This document shows, in pieces, positions 45,045 through 54,197 of a stretch of DNA of 64,000 bases. The translations under genes and the position numbers were made by a program. Within the stretch, counting starts at the first letter, position 1; every line of letters starts with the position of its first letter. Source of the stretch: Telmatospirillum sp. J64-1 (lineage in GTDB: Bacteria; Pseudomonadota; Alphaproteobacteria; Rhodospirillales; Magnetospirillaceae); NCBI RefSeq assembly GCF_006980715.1, contig NZ_SBHN01000007.1, forward strand, positions 62,001-126,000, read 5' to 3'. The notes beneath the pieces are model-generated. The model did not search any database, was not told the DNA's origin, and saw only the letters and a program-made list of their open reading frames with translations.

Positions 45045-45083
45045 ACGCCCTGCCTCGGATTCCCCGAGGCAGGGCGTTTTTTT
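45045..45083 (+). terminator. Intrinsic terminator between the two chemoreceptors
   Basis: A 14-base perfect stem (45045-45058 with 45064-45077) with a five-base loop, running into seven Ts. The receptors are therefore separate transcripts. Confidence 0.9.
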
Positions 45084-45191
45084 CTTCAGGCCAAGTCCAG
45101 AAAAGCACAATGCGAAGAGAATAAAAATTTCGCATCGTGAAAATAATAAAATTCCCAGGATTTCACTCTTCTTCCCCTCGGAAAGAAGGCA

Positions 45192-45221
45192 TTGCCCGCC
45201 AACACCGCCTTTGATAGCCTC
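45192..45221 (+). promoter_or_regulatory. Candidate promoter of chemoreceptor 2
   Basis: TTGCCC (45192-45197), 15 bases, then GATAGCCTC (45213-45221), matching the element before receptor 1 in both blocks and spacing. Confidence 0.5.
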
Positions 45222-45256
45222 ACCGAAAAACATACTAAACAGGGAGGCTATATCCG

Positions 45257-46939
45257 ATGCCCTCGGTCTCTATTCGGGCCAAGGTTCTTGCGGCTTTTGC
45301 CGTCTTGATCCTGATTACTGTCGGCCAGGGCTTCTTCGCCACCGACAGGCTTTCTGCCGTCAACAACCTGACCACGACCATCGAGCACAACATCATGCCC
45401 TCGGCGGTGCTGACGGGCGAGCTCAACAGGCTGACCTCGGACTTCCGCCTTATCGAGGCAGACCACATCCTCACGATCGAAGACGAGAAGATGCGGCTCG
45501 CCGAGCAGGAGCTCCAGAAGCTCCGGCAGGAGATGGAGGAGACCCGGCAACGATACGAGCGCCTGATCGCCTCGGAACAAGAACGGGCGATGTATGACGC
45601 CTTCGCCGAAAGCTGGGGACAATATCTTCTCACCAATGAAGAGATGATCCCCATCTCGGCCAATAACGAGAAGATCGCCGCGGACGAGATCTATCACGGC
45701 AAGAGCCGGGAACTCTTCGACCAGACCCGGGAAAGGCTGCACAATCTGGTCGAGATCAACCGCCAGGCCGCGATGGCGGCCAGCGCGCAGGGCAACCGCA
45801 TCTACGAACAAGGCAAGACCCTGCTTCTCGCCGTCGCCGGCCTTGCCGTGATCCTCGCCCTGCTTGCCGCCCTCTTCATGATCAAGGGCGTGAGCATGCA
45901 GATCCAGCGCATGTCGGCCAGCATGAGCAGGCTGGCCCATGGCGACTTGGCCGCCGACATCCCTGCCACCGAACGCCGGGACGAAATCGGCGAGATGGCC
46001 AAGGCGGTGCTGGTCTTCAAGCAGAACATGATCCGCAACCGCCAGATGGAAGCCGAGGCTGAAGAGCAGAAAAGGCGGGCGGAGGAGTTGCAGAAAAAGA
46101 CGCTGAACGACCTCGCCGACAATTTCGAAAGCAGCGTCAGCGGCATCGTCCAGTTCGTCGCCTCGCAATCGGTCGAACTGGAAAGCTCCGCCCAGAGCCT
46201 GTCCAACGGCGCCAGCGAGACCCAGCAACAGGCCGCCACCGTCGCCGCCGCCTCGGAACAGGCCTCCGTCAACGTGCAGACGGTGGCTTCGGCGACCAAC
46301 GAATTGTCCGCCTCGATCCAGGAGATCGGCCGTCAGGTCAACCAGTCGGCCGAGGTCGCCAGCCTTGCCGTCAACGAAGCCGGCCGCGTCAACGAGCTGG
46401 TCAACCGGCTGGGCGGCGCGGTGCAGAAGATCGGCGAGGTCATCAACCTGATCAACGACATCGCCAGCCAGACCAACCTGCTGGCGCTGAACGCCACCAT
46501 TGAGGCGGCCCGCGCCGGGGATGCCGGCAAGGGCTTCGCCGTCGTGGCGAACGAGGTGAAAAGCCTCGCCAACCAGACCGCCCGCGCCACCGACGAGATC
46601 GCCCAGCAGATCGGCGGCGTCCAGAACGCGACCCAGGAGGCGGTCGACGCGATCCGCAGCATCTCCGCCACCATCAACCAGATCAGCGAGATCACCACGG
46701 CCATTTCCTCGGCGGTCGAGGAACAGGACGCCGCGACCCGCGAAATCGCCCGCAACGTCCAGGAGGCCTCAACCGGAGTCGGAGAGGTCTCCACCAGCAT
46801 CGTCCGCGTCACCCAGGCGTCCGCCGAAACCGGAAGCGCCTCCACCCAGGTCCTGATGTCGGCACGTCAGCTTGCGGAACAATCCGAACGCCTGAACGCG
46901 GACGTGGAGAAATTCATCGCCCATATCCGCGCATCGTAA
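45257..46939 (+). CDS. Methyl-accepting chemotaxis protein, copy 2
   Basis: A 560-residue chemoreceptor, the same length as its upstream neighbour. The signalling domains are almost interchangeable, while the periplasmic domains (about 30-185) differ strongly, so the two likely sense different cues. Helix 1 about 7-29, helix 2 about 190-212, HAMP (RRDEIGEMAKAVLVFKQNM), signalling tip [19 protein letters not shown]-terminus HIRAS, again with no CheR pentapeptide. ATG 45257 is preceded by GGGAGG. The neighbouring yedK gene is convergent. Confidence 0.94.
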   Translation: MPSVSIRAKVLAAFAVLILITVGQGFFATDRLSAVNNLTTTIEHNIMPSAVLTGELNRLTSDFRLIEADHILTIEDEKMRLAEQELQKLRQEMEETRQRYERLIASEQERAMYDAFAESWGQYLLTNEEMIPISANNEKIAADEIYHGKSRELFDQTRERLHNLVEINRQAAMAASAQGNRIYEQGKTLLLAVAGLAVILALLAALFMIKGVSMQIQRMSASMSRLAHGDLAADIPATERRDEIGEMAKAVLVFKQNMIRNRQMEAEAEEQKRRAEELQKKTLNDLADNFESSVSGIVQFVASQSVELESSAQSLSNGASETQQQAATVAAASEQASVNVQTVASATNELSASIQEIGRQVNQSAEVASLAVNEAGRVNELVNRLGGAVQKIGEVINLINDIASQTNLLALNATIEAARAGDAGKGFAVVANEVKSLANQTARATDEIAQQIGGVQNATQEAVDAIRSISATINQISEITTAISSAVEEQDAATREIARNVQEASTGVGEVSTSIVRVTQASAETGSASTQVLMSARQLAEQSERLNADVEKFIAHIRAS

Positions 46940-46945
46940 GGAAAA

Positions 46946-47521
46946 TCAGAACAGGCTGGGCTGGGCTGGCCGGTCTTCCACGGCCTCCAGCTCACCCTCA
47001 TAGGGGCGCAGATGCCCCGCCACCTGCGGGAAGGACAGGCCGGAATCGAGCCAGTCCGCCGCTCCTTCGGGCGTCAACACCACCGGCATGCGGTTGTGGA
47101 TGGCGGCCAGCCGGGATGTCGGCGGACAGGTGACGATGACGAAGCCGTCGGCGCGCAGCAATCCGGCGAAGGCGAAGACGCCGCCCAGGGCGCGGATGAG
47201 GTTGCGGTGGCGGGCGTTCCCCTCCTTGCGCCATTCGTACCAGCGCGTGGCGGGCACGAGAATGCGGCTGCCCGGCTGGTTCAGCAGCGGGCGGAAGGTG
47301 GAGCGTGTGGTCAGGCTTTCCGCCCGGGCATTGATCAGCGGCTTCCGGTCCCAGTCCACCGCCATGCCCCAGGGCCTGAGCATTCCCCCCTCCGGCCCGA
47401 CGAGCAGGCAGGTGTCGGTGGGGCGGCGCAGGCCGGGCGGCTGCCAGCCCGGCGGCACGGTGATGCCGAAACGGGCGGCTATCTCTTCAAGCGGAGCGTC
47501 GAGTTCGAAGCGCGAGCACAT
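46946..47521 (-). CDS. yedK: SOS-associated peptidase YedK/HMCES family
   Basis: A 191-residue SRAP-domain protein that covalently caps abasic sites in single-stranded DNA. Cys2, the residue that forms the link, follows the initiator Met (MCSRFEL), and NARAES, WYEW and HNRMP hold the other conserved residues. Its stop is six bases from the end of receptor 2 and its start is divergent from the SDR gene. Confidence 0.93.
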   Translation of the reverse strand: MCSRFELDAPLEEIAARFGITVPPGWQPPGLRRPTDTCLLVGPEGGMLRPWGMAVDWDRKPLINARAESLTTRSTFRPLLNQPGSRILVPATRWYEWRKEGNARHRNLIRALGGVFAFAGLLRADGFVIVTCPPTSRLAAIHNRMPVVLTPEGAADWLDSGLSFPQVAGHLRPYEGELEAVEDRPAQPSLF

Positions 47522-47600
47522 GGCGGAACTCTACCCCAGCCGCCCTATGACGTCATCGGCGCGATTGTCGGATGCTCCCTCTTGGCGTAACGTCTTGCCC

Positions 47601-48341
47601 ATGAGCGAGACACGCAAGACGGTTATCCTGACAGGCGCCAGCCGCGGCATCGGTCATGCCACGGTGGGGCGGTTCATGGCCGAAGGCTGGCAGGTCATCA
47701 CCTGCTCGCGCGAAGAGGTGCCCGCCCATTGCCGCCGCGATCCCAACTGGACCCATCACATCGTCACCGACCTTGCCGATCCGGCCAGCCTGGACGCCTT
47801 CGTCCGCGAAGCTAACCGCATCCTGGACGGCGGGCCGCTCCATGCCTTGGTCAATAATGCCGGGGTCTCGCCCAAGACGCCGTTCAAGGAACGCCTGGGC
47901 GTGCTCAACGGCTCCATCGACGGCTGGCACCGGGTCTTCGAACTGAATTTCTTCGCCCCGCTGAAGCTGGCACGCGGCTTCGCCTCGGCCCTGCACAAGG
48001 GGCGCGGGGCGATCGTCAACGTCACCTCCATCGCCGGGCATTACGTCCATCCCTTCGCCGGTTCGGCCTATTCCTGCTCGAAGGCGGCGCTGTCGGGCCT
48101 GACACGCGAAATGGCGGTCGAGATGGCCCAGCTGGGCGTGCGGGTCAATGCCGTGGCACCGGGCGAGATCAAGACCGAGATGGTGTCCGAGGAATACGAA
48201 GCCCTGGTGCCGCGTATCCCGCTGGAACGCATGGGTACGGTCGAGGACGTGGCCGGCACCATCTTCCGCCTGTGCGGCGACGACTTCGCCTATGTCACCG
48301 GCACCGAGATTTTCGTCACCGGGGGCCAGCACCTGTACTGA
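47601..48341 (+). CDS. Short-chain dehydrogenase/reductase
   Basis: A 246-residue classical SDR oxidoreductase with the NAD(P)-binding TGASRGIG motif, NNAG, VTSIAGHYV, and the catalytic YSCSK (Tyr157, Lys161). Substrate cannot be told. The ATG at 47601 begins the family-like MSETRKTVILTGASRG; longer in-frame upstream sequence overlaps yedK on the opposite strand. Followed by a 22-base-period direct repeat. Confidence 0.9.
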   Translation: MSETRKTVILTGASRGIGHATVGRFMAEGWQVITCSREEVPAHCRRDPNWTHHIVTDLADPASLDAFVREANRILDGGPLHALVNNAGVSPKTPFKERLGVLNGSIDGWHRVFELNFFAPLKLARGFASALHKGRGAIVNVTSIAGHYVHPFAGSAYSCSKAALSGLTREMAVEMAQLGVRVNAVAPGEIKTEMVSEEYEALVPRIPLERMGTVEDVAGTIFRLCGDDFAYVTGTEIFVTGGQHLY

Positions 48342-48350
48342 CCCGGCTGC

Positions 48351-48387
48351 TTCTTTAGACGGAGCACTCTTCTTCTTTAGGCGGGGC
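48351..48387. repeat. Direct repeat with 22-base period before the AI-2E gene
   Basis: TTCTTTAGACGGAGC (48351-48365) and TTCTTTAGGCGGGGC (48373-48387) match at 13 of 15 bases and are 22 bases apart, two helical turns, about 50 bases ahead of the AI-2E gene. Confidence 0.5.
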
Positions 48388-48437
48388 TACCTTCGCACCA
48401 GCGGGGACCGCAAAGGGCGACACTATCTTGGACGGTG

Positions 48438-49643
48438 ATGAACACCGAAAAGAACACGCCCGCCCCCTCTTCGGAAGACACCGAAGACGAGGAGCCCGTC
48501 GAACGTCTGGCGTCCCTGCTGCCCGGCACCATGCACAGCCAGACATTGGTCCTGCTGTGCATCCTGATCCTGATGCTGCTGTGGAGCCTCTATATCGCCC
48601 GCGCGGTGGCGGTGCCGATCCTGATCGCCATCTTCCTGAGCCTGCTGCTCTCGCCTTTGGTCCGCAAGCTGAAGCGCTTGCGCATTCCCGAATGGCTGGG
48701 GGCGGCGCTCGTCCTGCTGGGGCTGTTCATCGCCATGATGATGGGACTGGCGCTGCTGGCCGCACCCGCCGTGGATTGGGCCGGCCGCATCCCCGAAGGC
48801 ATGGAGCGGATGGAACGCATCGCCGAAAATCTGCGCCGTCCCTTCGAGACCCTGCAGCAGGCCCGCGAGGAAATCGAGCGCCTGACCGAAATGGGCGCCG
48901 AGGAGGGCGAGGACCAGGTGCGGGTCAGCGTCCAGGAATTCGACATCGGCCAGTTCTTCGTGGTCAACACCGCCGCCCTGCTGGCCCAGACCGGCATCGT
49001 CCTGGTTCTGCTCTATTTCATGCTCGCCACCGGCGACACCTTCCTGCGCCGCTTCGTCCGCGCCCAGGAAGACGGCACCTCCAAACGCCAGGCGGTCAGC
49101 TTCGCCCACCGGATGCAGGAGGACATCTCGGCCTATTTGGGCACCATCGCCCTGATCAATCTGGGGCTGGGGCTGGTGACGGCCCTGGTCATGTGGCTGC
49201 TGGGCCTGCCCAATGCCCTGCTCTGGGGGGCCCTGGCAGGAATCCTGAACTTCATTCCCTATCTGGGGGCGATGCTCACGGTGGTGATCCTGGCGCTGGT
49301 GGCGCTGATGAGCTTCGACGAGATCATCCGCATCCTGCTGCCGCCCCTGGCCTTCATCGTGCTGACCAATTTGGAGGCCAATATCATCACCCCGGCGACG
49401 GTGGGGCGGCGCCTGACCCTGACGCCTGCCCTGGTCGCCCTGTCGCTGGTCTTCTGGGGATGGATGTGGGGAATCGCCGGAGCCTTGCTGGCCGTGCCGC
49501 TGCTGGTGGTGATCAAGATCATCACCGAGCATGTCCAGGCCCTGCGCCAGGTCTCGGTCCTGCTGGGCAAGCAGGAAAACGAGCCTCCCCGCGCCGCGTC
49601 TCAGGCCGCGCGCAAGCCTTCCGGCTCGACCAGGGAACGATAG
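48438..49643 (+). CDS. AI-2E family transporter
   Basis: A 401-residue membrane protein with about eight helices: a pair near the N-terminus, then three blocks in the second half, with the LLVVIKIITEH-type end and the GLPNALLWGALAGILNFIPY motif of the family. The family includes the AI-2 exporter TqsA and many of unknown substrate. The tail is polar. GTG ATG start; ATG 48438 chosen. The last 43 bases overlap the end of the convergent DUF2189 gene. Confidence 0.88.
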   Translation: MNTEKNTPAPSSEDTEDEEPVERLASLLPGTMHSQTLVLLCILILMLLWSLYIARAVAVPILIAIFLSLLLSPLVRKLKRLRIPEWLGAALVLLGLFIAMMMGLALLAAPAVDWAGRIPEGMERMERIAENLRRPFETLQQAREEIERLTEMGAEEGEDQVRVSVQEFDIGQFFVVNTAALLAQTGIVLVLLYFMLATGDTFLRRFVRAQEDGTSKRQAVSFAHRMQEDISAYLGTIALINLGLGLVTALVMWLLGLPNALLWGALAGILNFIPYLGAMLTVVILALVALMSFDEIIRILLPPLAFIVLTNLEANIITPATVGRRLTLTPALVALSLVFWGWMWGIAGALLAVPLLVVIKIITEHVQALRQVSVLLGKQENEPPRAASQAARKPSGSTRER

Positions 49644-50395
49644 GCATGCCAGGAGGCGTGGCCGATCAGCGGCATGACCACCACCAGCCCCAGCGTGAAG
49701 GTAGCGAAGCCCGCCGTCACCAAAAGGCCGATGATGATGGCCCAAAATCCCATGGTCAGCGGATTGCGCACGACCGTCACGACGCTGGTGGCGATGGCGC
49801 GCGCGATATCGACTTCTAAATGCATCAGCATGGGCAAGGCCATGGCCGAGACGCTGAAGACGAAGGCGAAGGTGCCCAGTCCCAGGACAATACTGGCCAT
49901 CAGGAAAGGCACGGCTGACGGATGTTCGAGAATGCCTTCCAGCACCCGGTCGGGCGGCGGCGGGGAATCCCCCAGGAACAGCGCCAGGACCAGGAACTGC
50001 ATCACCAGCCACATCAGGAAGAAGATCACCAGCAGCACGCCCATCAGGGCGATCTGGGTGGCATTCTTGCGCCACGCGGCGCTGGCCTCGTCGAATTCGA
50101 TGCTGCGGCCCCATTCCAGCTTGCGGCTGATCTCGTACAGGCCGACGGCCAGGGAGGGGCCGATGATCAGGAAACCGACCATCAGGCTGGGCCACATATA
50201 GCCCAGACCCGCCGCCTCCAGCCCGGCGATCATCATGTAGCCCAGCATGACGAAGGCGGCGCCATAGGTCAGGCTGATACGCGGCGCGCGGCGCAGGTCC
50301 TGCCAGCCCAACCACAGCCAACCCAACGGGGCGAACCATCTGACATCGTGAATACGGGCGGGCACCGTATCGCTGGCGGTACGGCTCGTCATCAT
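49601..50395 (-). CDS. DUF2189 membrane protein
   Basis: A 264-residue protein with six predicted helices and the DUF2189 pattern (RISLTYGAAFVMLGYMM, GLYEISRKLEWGR, LGLGTFAFVFSVSAMALPM). Function is unknown; some relatives sit near cytochrome oxidase genes, but none is seen here. Two adjacent ATGs give the start; a longer upstream frame has no conserved residues. The C-terminal codons overlap the AI-2E transporter gene. Confidence 0.87.
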   Translation of the reverse strand: MMTSRTASDTVPARIHDVRWFAPLGWLWLGWQDLRRAPRISLTYGAAFVMLGYMMIAGLEAAGLGYMWPSLMVGFLIIGPSLAVGLYEISRKLEWGRSIEFDEASAAWRKNATQIALMGVLLVIFFLMWLVMQFLVLALFLGDSPPPPDRVLEGILEHPSAVPFLMASIVLGLGTFAFVFSVSAMALPMLMHLEVDIARAIATSVVTVVRNPLTMGFWAIIIGLLVTAGFATFTLGLVVVMPLIGHASWHAYRSLVEPEGLRAA

Positions 50396-50671
50396 GATCA
50401 ATCTCGCTTGAGTTGTCTCCAAGAGAGTACGTGGGCCGCCATCCGGTATCATCAACGGGGGTTACGCCCTTCGGAACCTCCGGCACATGGGGTAGAACCG
50501 CCCTCGACCGGGCCGGAAATGGGCTGGAAAGGCGGCCTAGACGATGCGACATAAACCGCACCGCTTTAGGGCCGGGAACTCTGCCACATTGCAGTTTGCT
50601 CCAGAGAAGAACGCCGCCTAAACTCGCCGGACAGAACGGGCGCCTAAAGCGCAGCAGGAAGAAGAAAAGAC

Positions 50672-53600
50672 GTGAAGAAAGTCGCCATTATCGCTGTCGC
50701 CGTCATCATTGTCCTGGCTCTGGTGCTGCTGGCCCTGCCCAGCTTCATCGACTGGAACCGCTACAAGGATGACATTACCGCTCAACTGGAACAGACACTG
50801 GGCCGGGAAGTCGCCATCGAAGGCGATCTTTCGCTGCGGCTGATCCCCTCTCCGGCCCTCTCCGCCGATCAGGTACGGCTGGCCAACATCCCCGGCGCCT
50901 CCCATCCCGACATGGCGACGGTGGAGGCGCTGCGCCTGCGCCTGTCGGCCCTGCCCCTGCTGCGGGGCGATGTGGAAGTGGAAAGCCTGGTCCTGGTCAA
51001 TCCCCTGGTCCGGCTGGAGCAGCTGGCGGACGGCCGCGTCAACTGGGACTTCTCGCCGCCCGAGAACGGGACCGACCGCGCCGCCGGGGATGTCCCGCCC
51101 GCCGAGGGCCAGCCCCGCCCCGATTCCCAGGCCGCACCCGCCCGGCAGGACGAAGGCGTGCGCGTCACCCTGGAACGGGTGATGATCGAGAATGGCCGCG
51201 TCATCTATCGCGGCCCCGACGGCAGCGAGACCAGCGCCGGGAATATCGACGCCATCCTGTCCATGAACAGTCTGTCCGGCCCCTTCAGCGCCGACGGTTC
51301 GCTGGCTTGGCAGAACGAGACGGTGCGCTTCAGCGGGTCGCTCGGCCGCCTGGGCGAGCGGGCGGCGCCCCTCCAGGCCGAACTCAGCCTGCCCCACCAC
51401 AACGCCACCGCCGCCTTCACCGGCAATCTCCAGACCAACCTCCCGGCACCGCTGGTCCAGGGCAAGTTGGCCGTCACCGGCAACGATCTGCGCGCCACCC
51501 TGGCCGGGCTCGGCCTCCAGGCCGACCTGCCCGCGCCGCTGGCTGCCGCCTACAGCCTGAACGGCGCGGTCCATGCCACCGACCAGGAAGCCGCACTGAA
51601 CGATATCGTCCTGTCGTTGGGCGACACCCAGGGAACGGGGGCCGTCTCGGTGGGATTGGGCGAGCGGACCGAAACCGCCGTCACCCTGGCCTTTAACCGC
51701 ATCGACCTTGATCATTGGCTGGCCGCCGACCCCGCCGCGCCCGCTCAGCAACCGGCAGGGAACGGCACTCCGGCCGCGCCCTCTCCGTCCGCAGCGCAGG
51801 AGAATGGCGATTTCACCCTGCCCCGCGATCTGCGCCTGAACCTGCAACTGAATGCCGAGGCGCTGATCTGGCGCGGCTCGGCCATCCGTCAGGCGCGCGT
51901 GGAAGCCGCCCTGGCCGACGGCATCCTGGATCTGCGCAATGCCTCGGCCTCGCTGCCCGGCGGCACCGACGTCACCACCTTCGGCACACTGACGCCCCGC
52001 GACGGTCAGGCGGTGGTGGACGGCCGCATCGAGGCCAATTCCGACAATCTGCGCACCTTGCTGCAATGGCTGGAGGTCGATGTCTCGCAAGTGCCCGCCG
52101 ACCGGCTGCGCCGCTTCTCGCTCAGCGGTCAGGTCCAGGGCACGCTGGACGAGGTGACCATGCGCGGGGTGGACATCCAGCTCGACACCTCGCGCCTGAG
52201 CGGGGCGGTAACCATGCGGACGACCGGCGACCGCCCGGCCTTCGGCATCAATGCCGTCCTCGACACCGTCGCCCTGGACGCCTATCTGCCGCCGCCCGGC
52301 GAGGCCCAGCCCGAACAACAGCAGCAACAACAGACGCAGACGCAGCAGCAGCCCCAGCAACAAACCGAACAGCCGGACCCGGCCAATCCGCTGGCGGGGC
52401 TGGACGCGCTGAACGCCTTCGACGCCAATATCCGCTTCCGCGCCAATCAGGTGACCTATGGCGGCACTACCCTGGAAGGGGTGGGACTGGACGCCACCCT
52501 GCTGCGCGGCACCCTGACCCTGCGCGAAGCGGGCATCGCCACCCTGCCCGGCGGCAGCCTCAGCCTCAGCGGCGTCATCTCCGGCTTCGGCGGCGGCGAG
52601 TTCTCCCTGTCCGATTTCGCCTACGACCTGCGCAGCCTCCAGCCGGCCCGCCTGCTGCGCATGTTCGACATCACTCCGCCCCTGCCGCCCGAGGACCTGG
52701 GCAGCATCGCCGTGACCGGCAAGCTGGACGGCAATCTCGAAAACATCCTCGTGACGAGCCGCAACGAGATCGCCGGGGCCACCCTGCGCATGGATGGGAC
52801 GGTGGCGGCGCCCTTCACCGCGCCCCGCTGGGATCTGGCGGTGGAGGCCAGCCATTCCAACTTCACCCAGCTGATCCGCCTGTTCGCGCCCGAATACCGC
52901 CCCTCGGGCACCTTGGGCTCCTTCGCCCTGACCACGCGGGCGGCGGGGACCCCGGCCAGCATGGTCCTGTCGGACCTGCGCACCAAGCTCGGCCCGGCCA
53001 ATATCGCCGGGAACCTAACCCTGTCGCTGCTGCCGCGCCTGTCGGTCTCGGGCGAACTGAATGCCGGGGACGTCGACCTGGATGCCTTCCTGCCCGCCGA
53101 ACGCACCGCCGCCCTGGCGCCCTACCGGGATGAAGGCCTGCTGATCCGCGTCCAGGCAGGCGCGACACCCGCACAGCAGACCCAGGCGGCACAGCATTGG
53201 TCCACCGATCCGCTGGACATCTCGTTCCTGCGCGACATCGATGCCGAATTGCTGTTCAACGCCACGGCCCTGCTCTATGACCGCTATCGCCTGGAGGATA
53301 TGCGGCTGCCGCTGCGCATCGGCCAGGGCGAAGCCCTCATCGAGCAGGCCACGGCAGGCCTGTTCGGCGGCACGCTGACCCTCAATGCCCGCGCCGCCGC
53401 CCGCGACAAGCCGGTCTTCGAGGCCGGCTTGGTCGTCGCCGATGCCCGTGTCGCCCATGCCGCCCTGGGCACCCAGCAGCTGGAAGTGACCGACGGCCTG
53501 CTCGACGCGGATCTCCGTCTGGGCGGAGCCGGAGGCAGCATGGCCGAACTGGTCGCCAGCCTGTCGGGCCAGGGCAACGTGAACGTCCGGAACGGCGTGG

Positions 53601-54166
53601 TCAGCGGCTTCGACCTGGGCGGCGTCAGCCAGGCCCTGGGCGATATCCGCAATGTGGGACAGGCGGTCACCCTGGTGCAGAAAGCGCTGTCGGGCGGACG
53701 CACCCAATTCTCCGAACTCTCGGGCAGCTATACCGCCACGCAGGGCGTGATCCGCAGCGACAACCTGCATCTGGTCGCGGAAGGCGGCACCGCGACGGGC
53801 ACCGCGGTCATCAGTCTGCCGGAATATGCCATGGACCTGCGCACCAATATCCGCCTCGCCGCCCTGAGCGAGACGCCGATCGGCGTGCAATTCGTCGGTC
53901 CCCTCGACAATCCCCGGCGCAACATCGACCTGGATGCGCTGCAAGCCCTGCTGGCCCAGCGCGGCATCGGCGCCTTGCTGGAACGCGCGCCGGAGGGTGA
54001 CGCCACCAACATCCTGCGCGGCCTCCTGGGGCAGCCCTCTCCGTCGCCCCAGCCGGAGGCGGAGACTACGCCCGAGGCGGAGCAGCAGCCCCAGCAGCCG
54101 CAAAGCCCCGACGAATTCCGCCCGGAAGAGATCCTGCGCGGCCTGCTGCAGGACCTGGGCCGGTAA
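50672..54166 (+). CDS. Large AsmA family protein
   Basis: A 1164-residue AsmA/YhdP-like protein. One membrane anchor at the N-terminus (VAIIAVAVIIVLALVLLALP), then a beta-rich AsmA domain (LPSFIDWNRYKDDI, ALSADQVRLANIPG) and a long repetitive beta structure typical of bridge-type lipid transfer proteins reaching across the periplasm. A low-complexity, glutamine-rich linker runs about residues 546-570. The C-terminus is proline- and acid-rich. GTG 50672 is preceded by AGGAAG. The upstream 276-base spacer is unexplained except for CTTTAGG/CCTAAAG elements near 50559-50650. Confidence 0.9.
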   Translation: MKKVAIIAVAVIIVLALVLLALPSFIDWNRYKDDITAQLEQTLGREVAIEGDLSLRLIPSPALSADQVRLANIPGASHPDMATVEALRLRLSALPLLRGDVEVESLVLVNPLVRLEQLADGRVNWDFSPPENGTDRAAGDVPPAEGQPRPDSQAAPARQDEGVRVTLERVMIENGRVIYRGPDGSETSAGNIDAILSMNSLSGPFSADGSLAWQNETVRFSGSLGRLGERAAPLQAELSLPHHNATAAFTGNLQTNLPAPLVQGKLAVTGNDLRATLAGLGLQADLPAPLAAAYSLNGAVHATDQEAALNDIVLSLGDTQGTGAVSVGLGERTETAVTLAFNRIDLDHWLAADPAAPAQQPAGNGTPAAPSPSAAQENGDFTLPRDLRLNLQLNAEALIWRGSAIRQARVEAALADGILDLRNASASLPGGTDVTTFGTLTPRDGQAVVDGRIEANSDNLRTLLQWLEVDVSQVPADRLRRFSLSGQVQGTLDEVTMRGVDIQLDTSRLSGAVTMRTTGDRPAFGINAVLDTVALDAYLPPPGEAQPEQQQQQQTQTQQQPQQQTEQPDPANPLAGLDALNAFDANIRFRANQVTYGGTTLEGVGLDATLLRGTLTLREAGIATLPGGSLSLSGVISGFGGGEFSLSDFAYDLRSLQPARLLRMFDITPPLPPEDLGSIAVTGKLDGNLENILVTSRNEIAGATLRMDGTVAAPFTAPRWDLAVEASHSNFTQLIRLFAPEYRPSGTLGSFALTTRAAGTPASMVLSDLRTKLGPANIAGNLTLSLLPRLSVSGELNAGDVDLDAFLPAERTAALAPYRDEGLLIRVQAGATPAQQTQAAQHWSTDPLDISFLRDIDAELLFNATALLYDRYRLEDMRLPLRIGQGEALIEQATAGLFGGTLTLNARAAARDKPVFEAGLVVADARVAHAALGTQQLEVTDGLLDADLRLGGAGGSMAELVASLSGQGNVNVRNGVVSGFDLGGVSQALGDIRNVGQAVTLVQKALSGGRTQFSELSGSYTATQGVIRSDNLHLVAEGGTATGTAVISLPEYAMDLRTNIRLAALSETPIGVQFVGPLDNPRRNIDLDALQALLAQRGIGALLERAPEGDATNILRGLLGQPSPSPQPEAETTPEAEQQPQQPQSPDEFRPEEILRGLLQDLGR

Positions 54167-54197
54167 AGGCATCGACTGAGGAGAGCCCTCGCTCTCC

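Noticed and set aside
50560-50590. EcfG-type promoter before the AsmA gene (GGAAC present at 50575)
   Set aside because: The second block at the right spacing reads TTTG rather than CGTT/TGTT.
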